Program-made: the position numbers and the translations under genes
Notes under the pieces: model-generated
The model's database searches: none
Told to the model about the DNA's origin: nothing
Seen by the model: the letters and a program-made list of their open reading frames with translations, nothing else
Source: Phlebopus portentosus
Lineage: Eukaryota > Basidiomycota > Agaricomycetes > Boletales > Boletinellaceae
Direction: 5' to 3'
Length of the DNA stretch: 64,000 nucleotides
Assembly (NCBI GenBank): GCA_037892935.1
Contig: JAYXKI010000011.1
Coordinates: 620,001-684,000, forward strand
Shown here: piece by piece, positions 21,865 through 33,810 of the stretch
Layout: each line of letters begins with the position of its first letter
How positions within the stretch are numbered: position 1 is the first letter of the stretch

Positions 21865-22883
21865 GCTCTGAGAGTTCTGTTAGTGAAGAGTTTGTGTGAT
21901 GGAATCGCTGGATAGCTTACCCTCAAGTGCTCTGAGTGCTATCATTGTCTACCCTTGAGATTTTATACTTTGTTGCCTACAACCCCTTGTACACATAGCA
22001 GCGCCAGGACGCAAACGAGCAAAATTAATGCAAATCGTTTGCTTTGTCTGCCACACAATGCAATGTTGCAACTTTGTACAGCTGGATCGCTGTAGAAACT
22101 ACGCTTTAAAGTAACCACTAGTTATTTTTTGTCTCTTGTTTGTCATCTGTCTCAAAAGCAAACAGGTTATATTGCTATTCGGCCCTATATGCTTTCTTGG
22201 ATCCGCAAACTAGCCAAGGGTTGCATACGTCCTTGGTAGACAAGAATTCATCGCAAACGAACCAAGCACCTACGTGTACAATATTGTCCCATCTCTCGCT
22301 CGTCACATTTACATCGTTCCCATCGTCTCGTCCCCTAGTTATCCAAAAGACGCCCCGTGCTTCTTATGGAATGTGTAAGGTCCGTGGCATGGAAAGGAGC
22401 GAGGTTGACAACAACGTTGGTCAGTCACTACCAAACGTGCGATTCGAACATTCGAAGGAGACCAGTCTGAAGTAATCTATTTAGTCATGTTTACATCCAT
22501 CAGCGTGGAGGATAAATTCAGGATTTTTTTCCCTTTTTTTTCCTTTTCTCTACGCCATTTTCCTTATCTCCTCAGCATTTCTGCCCCATTGTTGTAGGGT
22601 CATCAGATATGGCGCAGACGAAAGCTTAGCTTCACCTTCGCTAGCAGCACTAGCTCATCCGCAGGATGGGCAATGATGGTCCTCTAGATAGTGGTGAAAG
22701 CTACAGATGCTGTCTAGCTTGTCCTGAAACTGTGTTTTTCAATCCAAATAATAATAATTATTGTTGCATATTAGCATTCAAAACAGTTGCGAGCGCTAGG
22801 GGTAGAGACTGATTGGGACGTTGCGATTAGGAAGACTAACATCGGTCACGGATGTTCTTGAGTATGGCTTGCTCGCAACCGTC
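21865..22883. other. Intergenic region with divergent promoters
   Basis: About 1 kb between orphan gene 3 (minus) and the AIM11-like gene (plus). It contains the gene-3 inverted repeat at 22030-22042 and a T-rich tract at 22525-22545. A 111-codon plus-strand frame at 22140-22475 lacks splice logic and family resemblance and is not called. Confidence 0.45.
22030..22042. promoter_or_regulatory. Short inverted repeat upstream of orphan gene 3
   Basis: GCAAA-tcg-TTTGC, preceded by AAT, in the same orientation and context (GCAAACGAGCAAAAT before it, TGTCTGCC after it) as the longer palindromes upstream of orphan genes 1 and 2. It sits about 165 bp before the gene-3 ATG. Confidence 0.45.
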
Positions 22884-23825
22884 ATGAACCAAGGTGCGCC
22901 GAAGGGTCAAGATTTACGGGTTAATGAAGATGGAAGACAGAAAGTGCCTCGGTGGCTGCCAATAACATTGGTACGTACTGTCCATATGGCCACGACTTTC
23001 TGAGTGTAAGACGCACTTTCATAGTTGACGGTGACGACTGTCGCGCTCACAATCCCCGGTGTCCTGCTCTGGAGACAAAGGCAAGCCCTTGGGCAACAAA
23101 CACGATTCTCCTTGCGAAGCACCACGTCCGCGTCCCATCCTCCTCCAGCTCGAAGGCGGCCGACAGTAGCATCAGTATCGGCGGTGTCTGGTCCGGGACA
23201 GTCCCGAACAAATGCGAGGCCCTTGGCGTCTTCAGGCTCTGATTCGCCTCGCTCCGTTCCACCTCCTCGACGATCAATACCTCGAACAAACGATCTACGC
23301 GCAAACTCAGTTTCAAATGTAAAATCTGCGGAATCAACAAGCGAGGAGATTCGAGGAGCAAAATTGTCCGAGATTTTATTCGACGGACCACTCATGTCCC
23401 TTGGTGCTCTGGGAATTGCGACAGCAGCAGTAGGAGTTGGGGCAGTGCTTGGCGTATGGGGCGTTCAGAAAGCGTTAGGAGTCAAAAACGTGCACGCGTC
23501 CTCAATCCTTTACAATCCTTTTCATCTCATCAAGTTTTTACAGATGGATGAATTTGCAGCGCGAATGCGCGAGCTCCTCTTAACACACATGCCGATTATT
23601 TCTCAACGAATATATCGCTCCTCGTTAGACGAGGATTTAATCTCTCGAAATGGTACACAAATTGATACTCATCGGGACGAGGAAGGCAACAACTGGACGT
23701 GGGAGGAAGCTGAGGATCGACTGCGCGACGCCTTTGATCACGGTGGGGTAGGAGAGTGGGCGGAATGCGCAATACGTGAGCTGGAGGCCGAAGAGGAAGT
23801 GGAGAGACGAAGGCGAGGACTATGA
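22884..23825 (+). CDS. AIM11-like two-TM mitochondrial-type membrane protein
   Basis: Exons 22884-22970, 23025-23489 and 23544-23825 join to 277 residues. Introns are 22971-23024 and 23490-23543 (both 54 bp, phase 0). The first splice is needed to obtain RWLPITLLTVTTVALTIPGVLLWRQRQ, the first membrane helix. The second helix is LGALGIATAAVGVGAVLGVWGV, directly followed by QKALGVKNMDEFAARMREL. That helix-then-ALGVxxxxEFxxRMRE pattern matches the fungal AIM11 family (altered inheritance of mitochondria). The loop between the helices is an unusually long Ser/Pro/Arg-rich stretch of about 85 residues. The C-terminus is acidic and tryptophan-containing (NNWTWEEAEDRL). The family role is undefined. 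The assignment rests on the second helix and its tail. Confidence 0.7.
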
Positions 23826-24544
23826 GAGGATCACACAGATCAGATTCTTGCCAACCGACCTGGAATACGTCTATTGTTGGGTGAGCTCTTTCGTGTTGTT
23901 TCTTCCGTTCCTTTGCTGAATAGTCTAGATTATCCGCACTGTCAATAATTCAAAATGTCAACTTCAAGTGCATGAATCGTGCATTTCGCACAAATTGCGC
24001 AAGGAAAATCATTCTCTCGATAGGCGAGCATCGGAGTACCGGCAGCTTCAATAATATAAGTCGCCGTTCATAAAACGGAATTGACCGACTTCAAGTGATC
24101 GCAAGCTTTATAACTAGTCCTTCGAGGCATTCCTCGTGCTCGTTCGGTCTGGTCTTCTTTTGGGTACTTTATCTAGACTTTTTTCGGGCCCTTCGAATTG
24201 TCCTTGGCTACCTAGTTTGTGCATCCCGAATGACCAATGTGGCTCATGTGACGGAACCTTTCAGCGTATCTGGTAGGTGCTAACCTTCTTCACGGTACCC
24301 GCGTTCTGAAATATGTCGTCATGTGCCAATAGGCAGTAGTCTCATGATTCCTCTGCATTCGGTCGAATGTATGAGAGCTTCGGTGTTCCCATCCATCTTA
24401 TGAACGAACTAGTTCCTGAGAGAATCATGCTATTTCTCACTCAATACGACGCGAATGTAGGTCTTATCATAAACGACACCATTTCACGAATCACTCCCAT
24501 CTTCCTCTGAGCTTCCTGTTCCCACCATATTGTAAAGATCAACA
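23826..24544. other. Intergenic, promoter side of the dehydrogenase
   Basis: About 720 bp with no supported coding sequence. Confidence 0.4.
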
Positions 24545-26790
24545 ATGCGCGCAGTGGTTTGGAAAAAGGCATTTCAAGTGGTTATACAGGACGTTCCCAA
24601 GCCTGAGATTCTGCACCCAGACGATGTCATTGTCAAGGGTTCGTCCTCTCTCCTCTCAGGGATTTGCGATGGCTGCATCTTGATGCTAATTCTCCAGTGA
24701 CGACTGCTGGCATATGTGGCAGGTAGGTCTGGAAAGGCGCGTAGTGAGGAGGCAGACTGAGCAGAGAGTGCGGTGCGGGTGTGTGGTGCGGGCTGTGCAG
24801 TCCGGGTGTGATGGGACATTGGCTCATACTAACTGTGCCTTGTAGTGACTTGCACATTTACGAGGGCCGTACTCCCGCAGAGGGAGACATCGTCTTTGGT
24901 CATGAGAAGTATGCATACCGTCTACTCTTTGATACGCGTCTTGTTAAAGCATTCAATCGGGACCTGAAATAGCCTTGGGATTGTTCATGTTAGTCAAGAT
25001 CGCAGCTCCCTTTCGCGGTTTCTATGGCTCACCTGTATACTACACGCCTTTTTCAGGAGGTTGGGACCGGAGTTACTGTGAGTTCGAAGTATGATATTTC
25101 CCCGCTTTGCACCTCCCTGAGGTTTGTCTGGCGATTTAGCTATTGAAACGAGGCGATCGCGTTGTAATGCCATTCAACGTTTCTTGTGGACGATGCGCAA
25201 ATTGCGAACAAGGTCGTCCTGCATACTGCTTGATTACCAATCCTGGTGCGGTAAGTGCGAATCAAGTATTCAAAGTCCGTTACCTCTATTGATAAGGTTG
25301 TTGTAGGTCGCGGCGTATGTCTTCCTCCCACTGATATGTCTTCTAAAAACTGACGTAGAACTCATTATGCCTCCGACACAGAGCATATGGGTAAGATTAA
25401 ACTTCCGTATTTCGCGGCCTCAATTGCTGAAGAAATAAAAGTTACATTGGCATGGGCGGTTATCAAGGCGGTCAGGCGGTTTGTATCCGTTTCCGATCTC
25501 CGCTGTTCAATGCAGAACAAATATACATAGGAATACGTCAGGGTTCCATTTGCGGACTATAACGCTCTCAAGCTGCCTCCCGGTACGGAACACGAGGCAG
25601 ACTTCGCGCTCCTTTCAGATATCTTCCCGACTGTGAGTGAATGTCGTTATCTACGCTTCTTCTTGCGTTGCGTTCTGAACTTTGCGATGATGTAGGGATG
25701 GCACGGTGTTCAGCTTTCCGTACGTAGCATTAAGCGCTTCTTTCAGAAAGTCTCGAAGCCAACGCGATTGTGAATGAATCGCAGGGTTTCCGTCCTGGAG
25801 AGTCCATTGTGATTTTCGGTGCGGGACCAGTCGGCCTCATGGCAGCGTACTCCGCCACCATTCGGGGCGCATCTGAAGTATATGTTGTCGACCGTGTTCC
25901 CGAGCGACTTCAGAAAGCGAAAGAGATTGGGTGCATCCCCATTGACTTCTCAAATGGCGATCCGGCGGAGCAGATTAAGAAACTTCGGGGTGGGTGAGTG
26001 GTCTTATATCTATATATTGCGTCCTTTCTGGTGTGCTGTTCTTCCTAATTTCTGCGTGTCCGATAGGAGAGAGGTGGACCGCGGTGTCGATGGTTAGCGC
26101 AGAATTCTCAAACATCATTTTCTCGTAAGACGCTGAAGTATTCTTTGTTCGATACAGCGGTTGGATATCGCGCAGTAGGAGCAGACGGAAGTGACAAGGC
26201 AAACGCTGTGCTGGAAGGTCTAATTGACGTGGTCAAGGCAACCGGAGGAATTGGCATTCCAGGACTGTATTTCCCAGCCGACCCCGGTTCAAGTGATCCG
26301 AATGCATCAAAGTAAGTTTTTCTCCCGTTCACCGAGTATTAGTAGATGTTGACATACAGTTCAAAGGGGATATCTGTTGGTCCCTTTTGGTAACGAACTT
26401 TTTGACAATTAGAAGGATCGAGCTGAGGAACGTCTTTATCTTGTAGGAAAACTCTTCGGTAAGGGACTGACGGTAGCGACTGGCTTGTGCGATGTTAAGG
26501 TAAACAGCTTTCAGTGTCTATACACCTGCGTCCAAACCGCTGACTTAACGATTCGTCCAGGCGTATAATCGATACCTCCGTGAGTCTCTCTTCGCTCATG
26601 ACTCACCATTTCTACGTTAACAAGATTCACTAACTATGTCTCGAAACACTTAGGCGACTTGATCGTTGCTGGGAAGGCAAAGCCGTCTTTCGTCGTGTCT
26701 CATCACCTCACTTTGGAGGACGCTCCGGTCGCGTATGAGAAATTCGACAAGCGTGCGGACGGGTACACTAAGATTCTTTTGCATCCTTGA
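24545..26790 (+). CDS. Zinc-dependent alcohol/formaldehyde dehydrogenase (MDR family)
   Basis: A multi-exon gene from ATG 24545 to TGA 26790 whose exons join without a frame break. Family motifs in order: MRAVVWKKAFQVVIQDVPKP; ICGSDLHIYEGR with the catalytic-zinc cysteine; FGHE; CGRCANCEQGRPAYC, the four structural-zinc cysteines; AYGYIGMGGYQGGQAEYVRV; then the Rossmann motif VIFGAGPVGLMAAYSA and VVDRVPERLQKAKEIGC. The later part (GVDAVGYRAVG, GGIGIPGLYFP, ending GYTKILLHP) matches the glutathione-independent formaldehyde dehydrogenase group rather than classical ADH. It likely oxidises an aldehyde or alcohol with NAD(P)+ in the cytosol. Two exons are tiny: 25307-25314 (8 nt) and 25382-25390 (9 nt). 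Both are required to read VAAAYGYIG. Substrate not deducible. Confidence 0.88.
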
Positions 26791-27137
26791 AGACTTCGCA
26801 AATCTCGATTATTAAGATAAAGGTATGGACTCGGTGCGGACTGTTTGATACAAATAAGTAAGGAAATAGCGATAAGTTAAAAGGTCACATGAAGTGATAT
26901 TTACTAAATATAGCGAGAAGATCTGCTAGTCGATCATGACGTCACTCCAAAAGATGAAGGCCTTCAATGACAAGATATGGTGTGGTGTGGTGTGAGGTTG
27001 AAGTCACAGCTGACGTCGACCTGGCCCATCTGCAAATATATTTCGTATATATAAACCACTTCAACTTTTTTTTTCAATCTAAAACCCAGTTTTCTTAGCC
27101 ATAAGCAACTAAGTCAATAATCTCGCACTTTCGAGAA
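26791..27137. promoter_or_regulatory. Intergenic promoter of the small hydrophilic protein gene
   Basis: Contains TATATATAAACC at about 27046-27057, a good TATA box roughly 85 bp before the ATG, followed by a CT/T-rich tract. TGACGT occurs twice (about 26938 and 27011). This suggests a strong or inducible core promoter. Confidence 0.5.
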
Positions 27138-27526
27138 ATGTCTTCCAACCAAAACATAAATATCACTTCCATTCAGCCTGGCGGTGAGCATCGCGGCGTC
27201 ATGAAATTGGCTATCATTTATATTGGTGATCTTCTTCAGGCCCAGAGAGACAACCGAACTTCACCGGTGAACGCGACGAGCTCGTTCGCAACGCAGAAGG
27301 CGTCCCGACCTTCCGGCACGACACCGTCATCGACCCCGATCCTTTCGCTCAGCAAACAAGTGCGGAAGACACGCTGACAGGTGCCACCTCCGCCGACGTG
27401 TACGGTGGCCTCGGCCACCCGGGCGCTGGCGAGACCTCCAACGAGCTTCGCCACGACGGCCAGAAGCATCGCAAGAAACACGGGCTGGTGCAGAGCAGTG
27501 GGGTACGACGCGCAAAGAGAATTTGA
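27138..27526 (+). CDS. Small hydrophilic stress-type protein, basidiomycete family
   Basis: Exons 27138-27183 and 27240-27526 give 110 residues (intron 27184-27239, GTGAGC...TTCAG, phase 1). No hydrophobic core, rich in Gly, His, Asp and Thr. The C-terminal part GLGHPGAGETSNELRHDGQKHRKKHG is a signature I associate with small, abundant basidiomycete proteins of unknown function that look like hydrophilins. The preceding GATSADVYG belongs to it. The last codons (about ten) are uncertain because a further 3' intron starting at the GTACG near 27513 is possible. The strong TATA box upstream suits an inducible gene. Role in stress is inference. Confidence 0.65.
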
Positions 27527-28409
27527 AGGTCCATCCGGATGAAAGAACGAGAGATTTCGAAATTGATCGCGACGAGTGAGCTATTGTGTTCTCTAATAGA
27601 GTAATATTTAATTCTAATCTTAATAGGGCGAATGCAGACCACGTATGAAAATCAGTAATGACAACAACTCGTACAACAACGACGATGCAAGAATAAATGT
27701 AACATGTAGAGATTGATAGAGTAGCATTGAAAATGTAATATTTGTATCATCACATGGCGGTTAATTCACCAACAAAGATTGCTATGAAGTGCTCAATAAC
27801 TATTCAGAACGAACGTGAAGAATTCGACAGGACTCTGACGCATCCGAAAATTTCTAGCAGAAATATTTTTTCTCTGACATCCACATAATCACCATCAAGA
27901 TCGTGCCTCAGAACCAACAGTTACTGCAGGAGACGCGTGGAAGAATGACACGATTCTGAAGAGAGTCATCGCATTCTATGCATTCCGTGTATTAGAGCAC
28001 AGCATAAAAAATCGTAAATCGAAGAAGACAACGAACTGTAACAAACGCTTCAAACGAGAAAAAGGAAACAATAAGTTAACGAGGATGCCCTGGAAAAATA
28101 GTGCACGCTGGATAGAAGAACAACAGGTCAAAAATAAAAGAAGGAATAAGAATGTAAAGTTGATGCAGGGAGATGCTGTCATGTCATGTCCAACGTTACG
28201 TTTACATCGTGTATCGAGATGAGAGAATCATGCGAGAGAGAATGCCAAGATATAAGAAGAACCATGCCCAGGGAATATAGATACAGCAAGAAAGGAAGAA
28301 CACAGTCGGGTCAGAACCACAATACCCTTGAAGAGAATAAGCATGGCCGGGGTCGTCACAAAAGTAGAAGAAAATAGTAGAGGGGAAAGCCGAAAATGCA
28401 ATGCGAGTG
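27527..28409. other. Convergent 3' region between small protein and histidine kinase
   Basis: About 880 bp, AT-rich, no supported gene. It separates two stop codons on opposite strands. Confidence 0.4.
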
Positions 28410-31400
28410 CTATGATCGCGAAGGGGCTCCTTCTTGAAGCGCAGATATCCGTTTTTGTCGCCGCTGGACTGCAACCTTCAACATGGCCTTGAGACTGTCC
28501 TCCAACACCGGCTTCGTCAGTACCCTGAAAATGACAGATTAGACAAGACAGCTCGAAAGAGAGACGTAACGAAAAAGGGACAAACCGATCTACGCCGACA
28601 TCAATATACTCCTGCTGATCGGACAGAAGTGCATTTCCTGCAGCCTGGTCTCAGCACAAAAAAAGTCATAACGGGATAGGGGGAAAGCATACCAGTGACA
28701 CCAACGACGAAATCTGTTCGGTGAAGGGCTCTCAGGGCGCTGACAGTGTCCAACCCAGACATGACCGGCTGCAAAGGAAGACAAACCCGACAGTCAGTGT
28801 CCCAGGACCAACAACGTTATGCTCAATTCCCCACATACCATTTGGTTGTCCAGGAACACGATGTCAAATGGATATACCTGCTTTTCCTCAGGTATCGGCT
28901 CGCCCTGGACAGGAGGACAGCCAGTACTCATTCCCATCCCTGTCCCCGGTTCTCCACGAATGACGCTAGAAGGAATAGGGTGACCCAGGATCTTCTCAAG
29001 GGCGACTTTCCCGTTTTCTGCGGCGGTGACGAGGCACCCTAACCGGGTGAGCATGCGCGACATTAGGCTTCGCGTGATCATATCGTCGTCAACGACCAGC
29101 ACTCGAACCCCCTTGATCGCCTCGAGAATCGGCGAGGGTGTGCCTGAGGAAGGAGAAGCTGCAATTATTTCAAGCGGTCCTGGAGCAGATTGAGATGAAA
29201 TCAGAGGAGCAGGCGGCGTCAGAGCGCTAGAGATCGCCTGTGCCTCCTTATCCTGCTCATCGCCAACATTTTCATCGGCGGCATTACCGGATGCAGCTGC
29301 TGACGAATCATCAACATCTGCTCCCGATAGCGGCGGAGTCGGGGGCATGGCTGTAAAGGGAGTCGGAGGCGGCTGATTGGATCTCGGAATCGACTTCGGA
29401 CTACGTTCCAGAGATCCGATACTGACTCTGAACGACGGCGGAGGCGCGATCTCAAACAAGCCTCGCTGGTCCATCACATTCTTAAGCGCACGTTTCGAAT
29501 GCAAGGTCAAAGCTTTACAATGTTCCGCATCCTTTTCTTTCGCAAGACCTCCGTCTTGCTCGGTGAGCATGGTAGAAGGAGTATCGCCTTCGCCAATTGC
29601 GCGAACAAACTTCAGATCTTCAAGGCCCAGGGCAAGCTGTCTTTGGCCCTCCGAGTATTCTGAACCGTCGTGAAGGACGTCAGGCCGGTCCTTCGAGTCA
29701 CTTTTGGCTTTACCAACTCCCAGTGCTAGCCCAATTGCTCGTAATCAGCACCACGGTAGAAATTGAAGATGCTTGGATACATACGGAGTTCTACCCAGAA
29801 AGTGCTTCCTACCCCGAGCTTGCTCCTTACCCCTAAGCGCCCGCCACTAAGCTTGACTATGCGTCGGACGAGAGCTAGGCCGAGCCCAGTTCCTTTGCCT
29901 CCCTGGTACTTGCCGATCTGCGGAACAATACATAAGTCTTCAGGATACAAATTTAGTGAACACACCGTCTTACCTCGGTCTGAACATACGGACTAGAGAG
30001 TGAGTAGTCGATGGAGCATAAACATCAGCTCAGGAAACACGTTGCTTAGTGTATATGAGCGTACCTGAAAAGCTTATTATCAACCAGGTCTCGTGCACGA
30101 ATCCCTACGCCCGTGTCGTGCACTTCAATTCGGACAACGATGCGATCCAAGCTATTCAAGTCAACTGAGTTATGTCGCACAAGCTGTGCAGTCGAGAGCA
30201 GGGTTGGGGCTGGTGCCGACGACAGACCTCTCTCCGCGGCATCCAACATATCTCGGGCATGCACATCCCCATCGTTTGCTACCGTGTTTGAGCACCTACG
30301 ATGAGGCTGCCATCGCCACCGGAACATTGCTCTTTTCAGCGATTTCAAGGAGCTATTCTCGGTCTCCTTACCATGCTGCGAGGCCGGCTTTGAGTCAGAG
30401 ATAAGCTTTTCCTCTGCCGTCGCAGGCCTCTCTGCGGTGCCTGTTCGATCCTTTCCTTTTCGGCAATGACACCAAGAGATGGTGTATCTGACGAAGGGAG
30501 CGCTACGGCTATGTCTCCCGTAACGTCAGTAACTTCGGTCGCTGAAGCAGACGGGAGCAATGGAAGCACGAGTTTTGTAACGATGCGAATCTGACCTCCT
30601 GAGGGAGTGAACTTGCATGCATTGCTCGCTAAGTTGTTGATGACCTGCCGGAGTCGCATCTCATCGCCGAGAACTAGACCCTCCCCATCTGATTTAGCCA
30701 GTTCAGAAGCAATAGTCGCTGCATCTGCGCCGTTAGCAGCTAACGCTGCACGTCTTGCGATCCTATCGATGTTTTTATCCAGGTCGTCTGTTAAGGTGAG
30801 ACCCCTCGCCTTCGCAGCTAATCCAAGGGGAACAAGAATGGAGCGAATTGTTTGGTGCTTCGATGACGTCTCGATCAACATTCGTAGAAATTAGTCAAGT
30901 AAAGCTACTCACTAGGTTGTATGGTGTCTTGACTGTAGAGAAGCGACCTGAATCAAGACGATCAAAGTCCAACACGTCATTTAATACTGAAACTCAGATT
31001 ATAAGTAATGGTTGAAAATACATATATACATCCGCTCACCCTTCGACATCATACTGAGGCTGCCTGTCAGAGCTTTCCATTCGATCTCTTTGGACTGTTG
31101 AATTTCTTCTGTTGCCTCCAAATTTTGCACTGCGAGCACTGAATGGCTAGGAATTACGTTTCGACCAGGTATGAAGGTTTCTTAAAGACTTACACGCCGT
31201 GTTTAGGGGCACTCGTACTTCGTGGAACACATAGGAAGTCAGACGACGCTTGGAATCGTTGGCTCTTCGTTCGTTTATCTGTGCCTTCTGGGCCGCCCGA
31301 AACTGAGCCTTCAGTTGATCCCGTAAAGAAAAGTTGCGTCGTTCGGTCTATGCGGCAACTTCAAATGAAAACATGTTTCAAGACAGACATGCACTCCAAA

Positions 31401-32961
31401 GCTGACCTTTTCTCTTTTGTTATGTATGTACAACAGAAATATATGAAAAAGTAACGCATCTATGACGTCTGAAATAGGGACGCCGATTAGCCAGCTGAAA
31501 GCGAATAAGCTAGGGTAGACTTACTTCGTGCATAAGCAGAGTGTTCTGGAAGGAGCAGTGCACACTACAGAAGAAAGGCACGCCTATGGGTCAGCAGAAC
31601 AGTCAATCGCAAAGACAGTAGAGAATACTAACACTAATAATGAAAAAGATAGAGAACCCAATAACATTTGCAATTCGTGTCTGACGAAGTCCGAACATAG
31701 CTATAGGAGGAAGTGCAACAGCGAAACTGCTCAAATTGTAAGCTAAAAAGTACATGATAATCCATTTTAGAATATAAAACTTACAAAAGCACCCCAACAA
31801 AGTCCCGCGAACCGCAATGACTTGGACCCCGATTTTGATAAAAGTCGCAAACGTACATAAATACCGTCGTGTATATGGACCAGGCCCAGACACATATTGA
31901 AATATAGATCTGGAATGCGATTTGTTTCTTAGATCCTTTGAAGGGATAGTCGAATATGACGAGGAAAGGGATAGGAATCGAGATGAGGGGACCAATGCCG
32001 TAGAAGAAAATCTTGTCTGAGAGAGTGAACGGACGTGCACTCAAGGCAAGAATGAGGATCCAGTGGACGATAAAGAAGACCGAAGAGTACAAGGCGAGTG
32101 TCTTGCCGGACCACCATAACTCGCGCCGGTACTCTTGTTCCAACTTCTCTACTACGAAGTTGCCCCGAAAGAAATCATCAATGATAGGCCAGGCGGTCCA
32201 ACGGAGGAACCGTGAAATGAAGTTCGATCCCCAGAAGCCTGAATAGTGGGTCTCCATCGTCCCGAATGAGTTCGTCTGGCTCTTGATTCCTTGTAGGTCT
32301 GGTCGTCCACTTCCATGACCTGTTCCTCCATGCTCACTTGGTTGAGATGTTACTGTACCCAGTGCATTGTCGACAACGATCTCGTCCACTTCTGCAGCAT
32401 CATCCGTATCCTCTCCACCTTGCTGATTATGTCCCAACGCAGAGCGAAAAGCAGAGCGCGAGCCATCCGAGGTTTCTCCCGTGTCGTTGAGCAAAGACTC
32501 TGAGGGTGCGCTCCCTGTGCCTAAGCGCTGCTTCCAACGCGCCCAGTGCACGCGAAAGCCTCCACCGGCAATCCGAGCGCTTTTACCTTGCGCAGTGCCG
32601 GTAACACTTGTCCCACCGCCCCGACTGCGATTACCATTACGTAGATTCGGGCACCGTACCGCATCGAGTCTATAAGCTGCATGACCGTTTCCTGCTCCTC
32701 TCGCTTCTCTCTCAACTCCCGCTTTCTAGCCATCTTCCTGTGAGACTTGGACATGGGCAACTCATCCGCATCGAAAAGATGTGCATGGTTTGGATAGCTT
32801 GGGACTTTACTATGGCCTACGAGAGGGTGCGATTCGCGAGGTTGTTGGAGGCTCGATTTTTTGGGTGTCGGCGATGCGCCAATCGACGGCCCGCCGCTGT
32901 TGTCGTTGTCTGACCGCTTTCCATTGCGCTTGTCGGCGTCGCCGGACGGCGGGCGGGACAT
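28410..32961 (-). CDS. Hybrid histidine kinase with N-terminal multi-pass membrane domain
   Basis: A many-exon gene from ATG 32961 to TAG 28410. Exon 1 is 32660-32961; the first intron is 32607-32659. Order: a charged cytoplasmic N-terminus of about 250 residues; at least four membrane helices (ALYSSVFFIVHWILILAL; FFYGIGPLISIPIPFLVIF; an IYISICVWAWSIYTTVF helix; later ones ending before the coiled linker). The kinase follows. The H-box is YVFHEVRVPLNTA with the phospho-His. The N-box is RLRQVINNLASNACKFTP. The G-boxes are EVHDTGVGI and GKGTGLGLALVRRIV. After a long Ser/Pro linker comes a receiver domain, VLVVDDDMITRSLMSRML, with the acceptor Asp in FDIVFLDNQMPVMSG and the conserved Lys in VLTKPV. 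It autophosphorylates and passes phosphate to its own receiver, then to an Ypd1-type carrier. The signal is unknown. Confidence 0.88.
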
Positions 32962-33520
32962 GTTGCGACTGGCGAAGTGGACGTGGGGACGTCGGCGACG
33001 TCCAAGGCCCAGGCCAGGCCAGGAAATCTATTGGACATCCTTGACCTGGATCATATAATATAATAATACAATACATTTCCCCCGGCGGCCCGATGTTGTG
33101 CCGTTCCTGTACCCCAAACGGATCAAATTACGTATACGTCTCCCGCTCTCTCGTAATTCCGAGGTCATCCAAACAAAGTACTGAATTCTCACAGGTTTCT
33201 CGAAACTTAATTAGAGCTCCACGGCAAGTCGTTGCGTTTTATGGCTTGCTACGAGATCTCGGGTAGGTAGTCATGTGTATGTGGGGTAAGAAGAACCTAC
33301 AAGGTAATCAGGTAGGCAGATCAGCTGAACAAGTGCGCTGATTGAGGTATGTCAGATAACCAAATTCATTTAGGTGATATATCTCACCTACAGCCATTTG
33401 TGGACTTCATCGTGCAACAACCCTAAGCCCTTCTCCTTCTGCTCGCTCTTCTCGCTCTCACCTTCATGACTGAGTCCAAACAACTGTGCAAGTATATGAC
33501 CGCTCGATGTATACCAAGAT
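32962..33520. other. Intergenic, promoter side of the histidine kinase
   Basis: No gene supported. The last ~100 bp may belong to the decayed cullin fragment that becomes recognisable at 33521. Confidence 0.4.
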
Positions 33521-33810
33521 CACTTTGAGACTCCCTTCATCTCTGCTGTGGAGAGTCACTACGCACAGAAGCCTGCACACAGAAGCCCATGAATTCGCTG
33601 TCCGCCAACAGCGTATCTGACTACCTCGAGAAGGCTAGAGAGACCAAAGACCATGTCAATCGGTACCTGCACTCATAAGTCCTTTATTGCCACTTGCAGG
33701 ATTGTTCTTGACAGCGCGCTGAAACAATGCAGGAAGAATTTCAAAAGCTTCTCAACTTCGAGAAGGATGAGGACTTGCAACTGGCGTATGCATTCTTATC
33801 ATACAACGTA
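33521..33810 (+). pseudogene. Decayed cullin N-terminal fragment
   Basis: Three short stretches, each in a different frame, line up in order with the start of fungal cullin-1. First is HFETPFISAVESHYAQK (33521-33571). Next is NSVSDYLEKARE ... VNRYLH (33589 onward). Last is QEEFQKLLNFEKDEDLQLAYAFLS (to about 33807). Between the second and third is HKSFIATCRIVLDSAL in yet another frame, which sits where cullins have HxxxRxxLIxxCExVLI. At least three frame changes and in-frame stops separate them, so no functional protein is made. No cullin-like sequence was found after 33810, so it is a truncated relic of an SCF scaffold gene. Confidence 0.6.
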
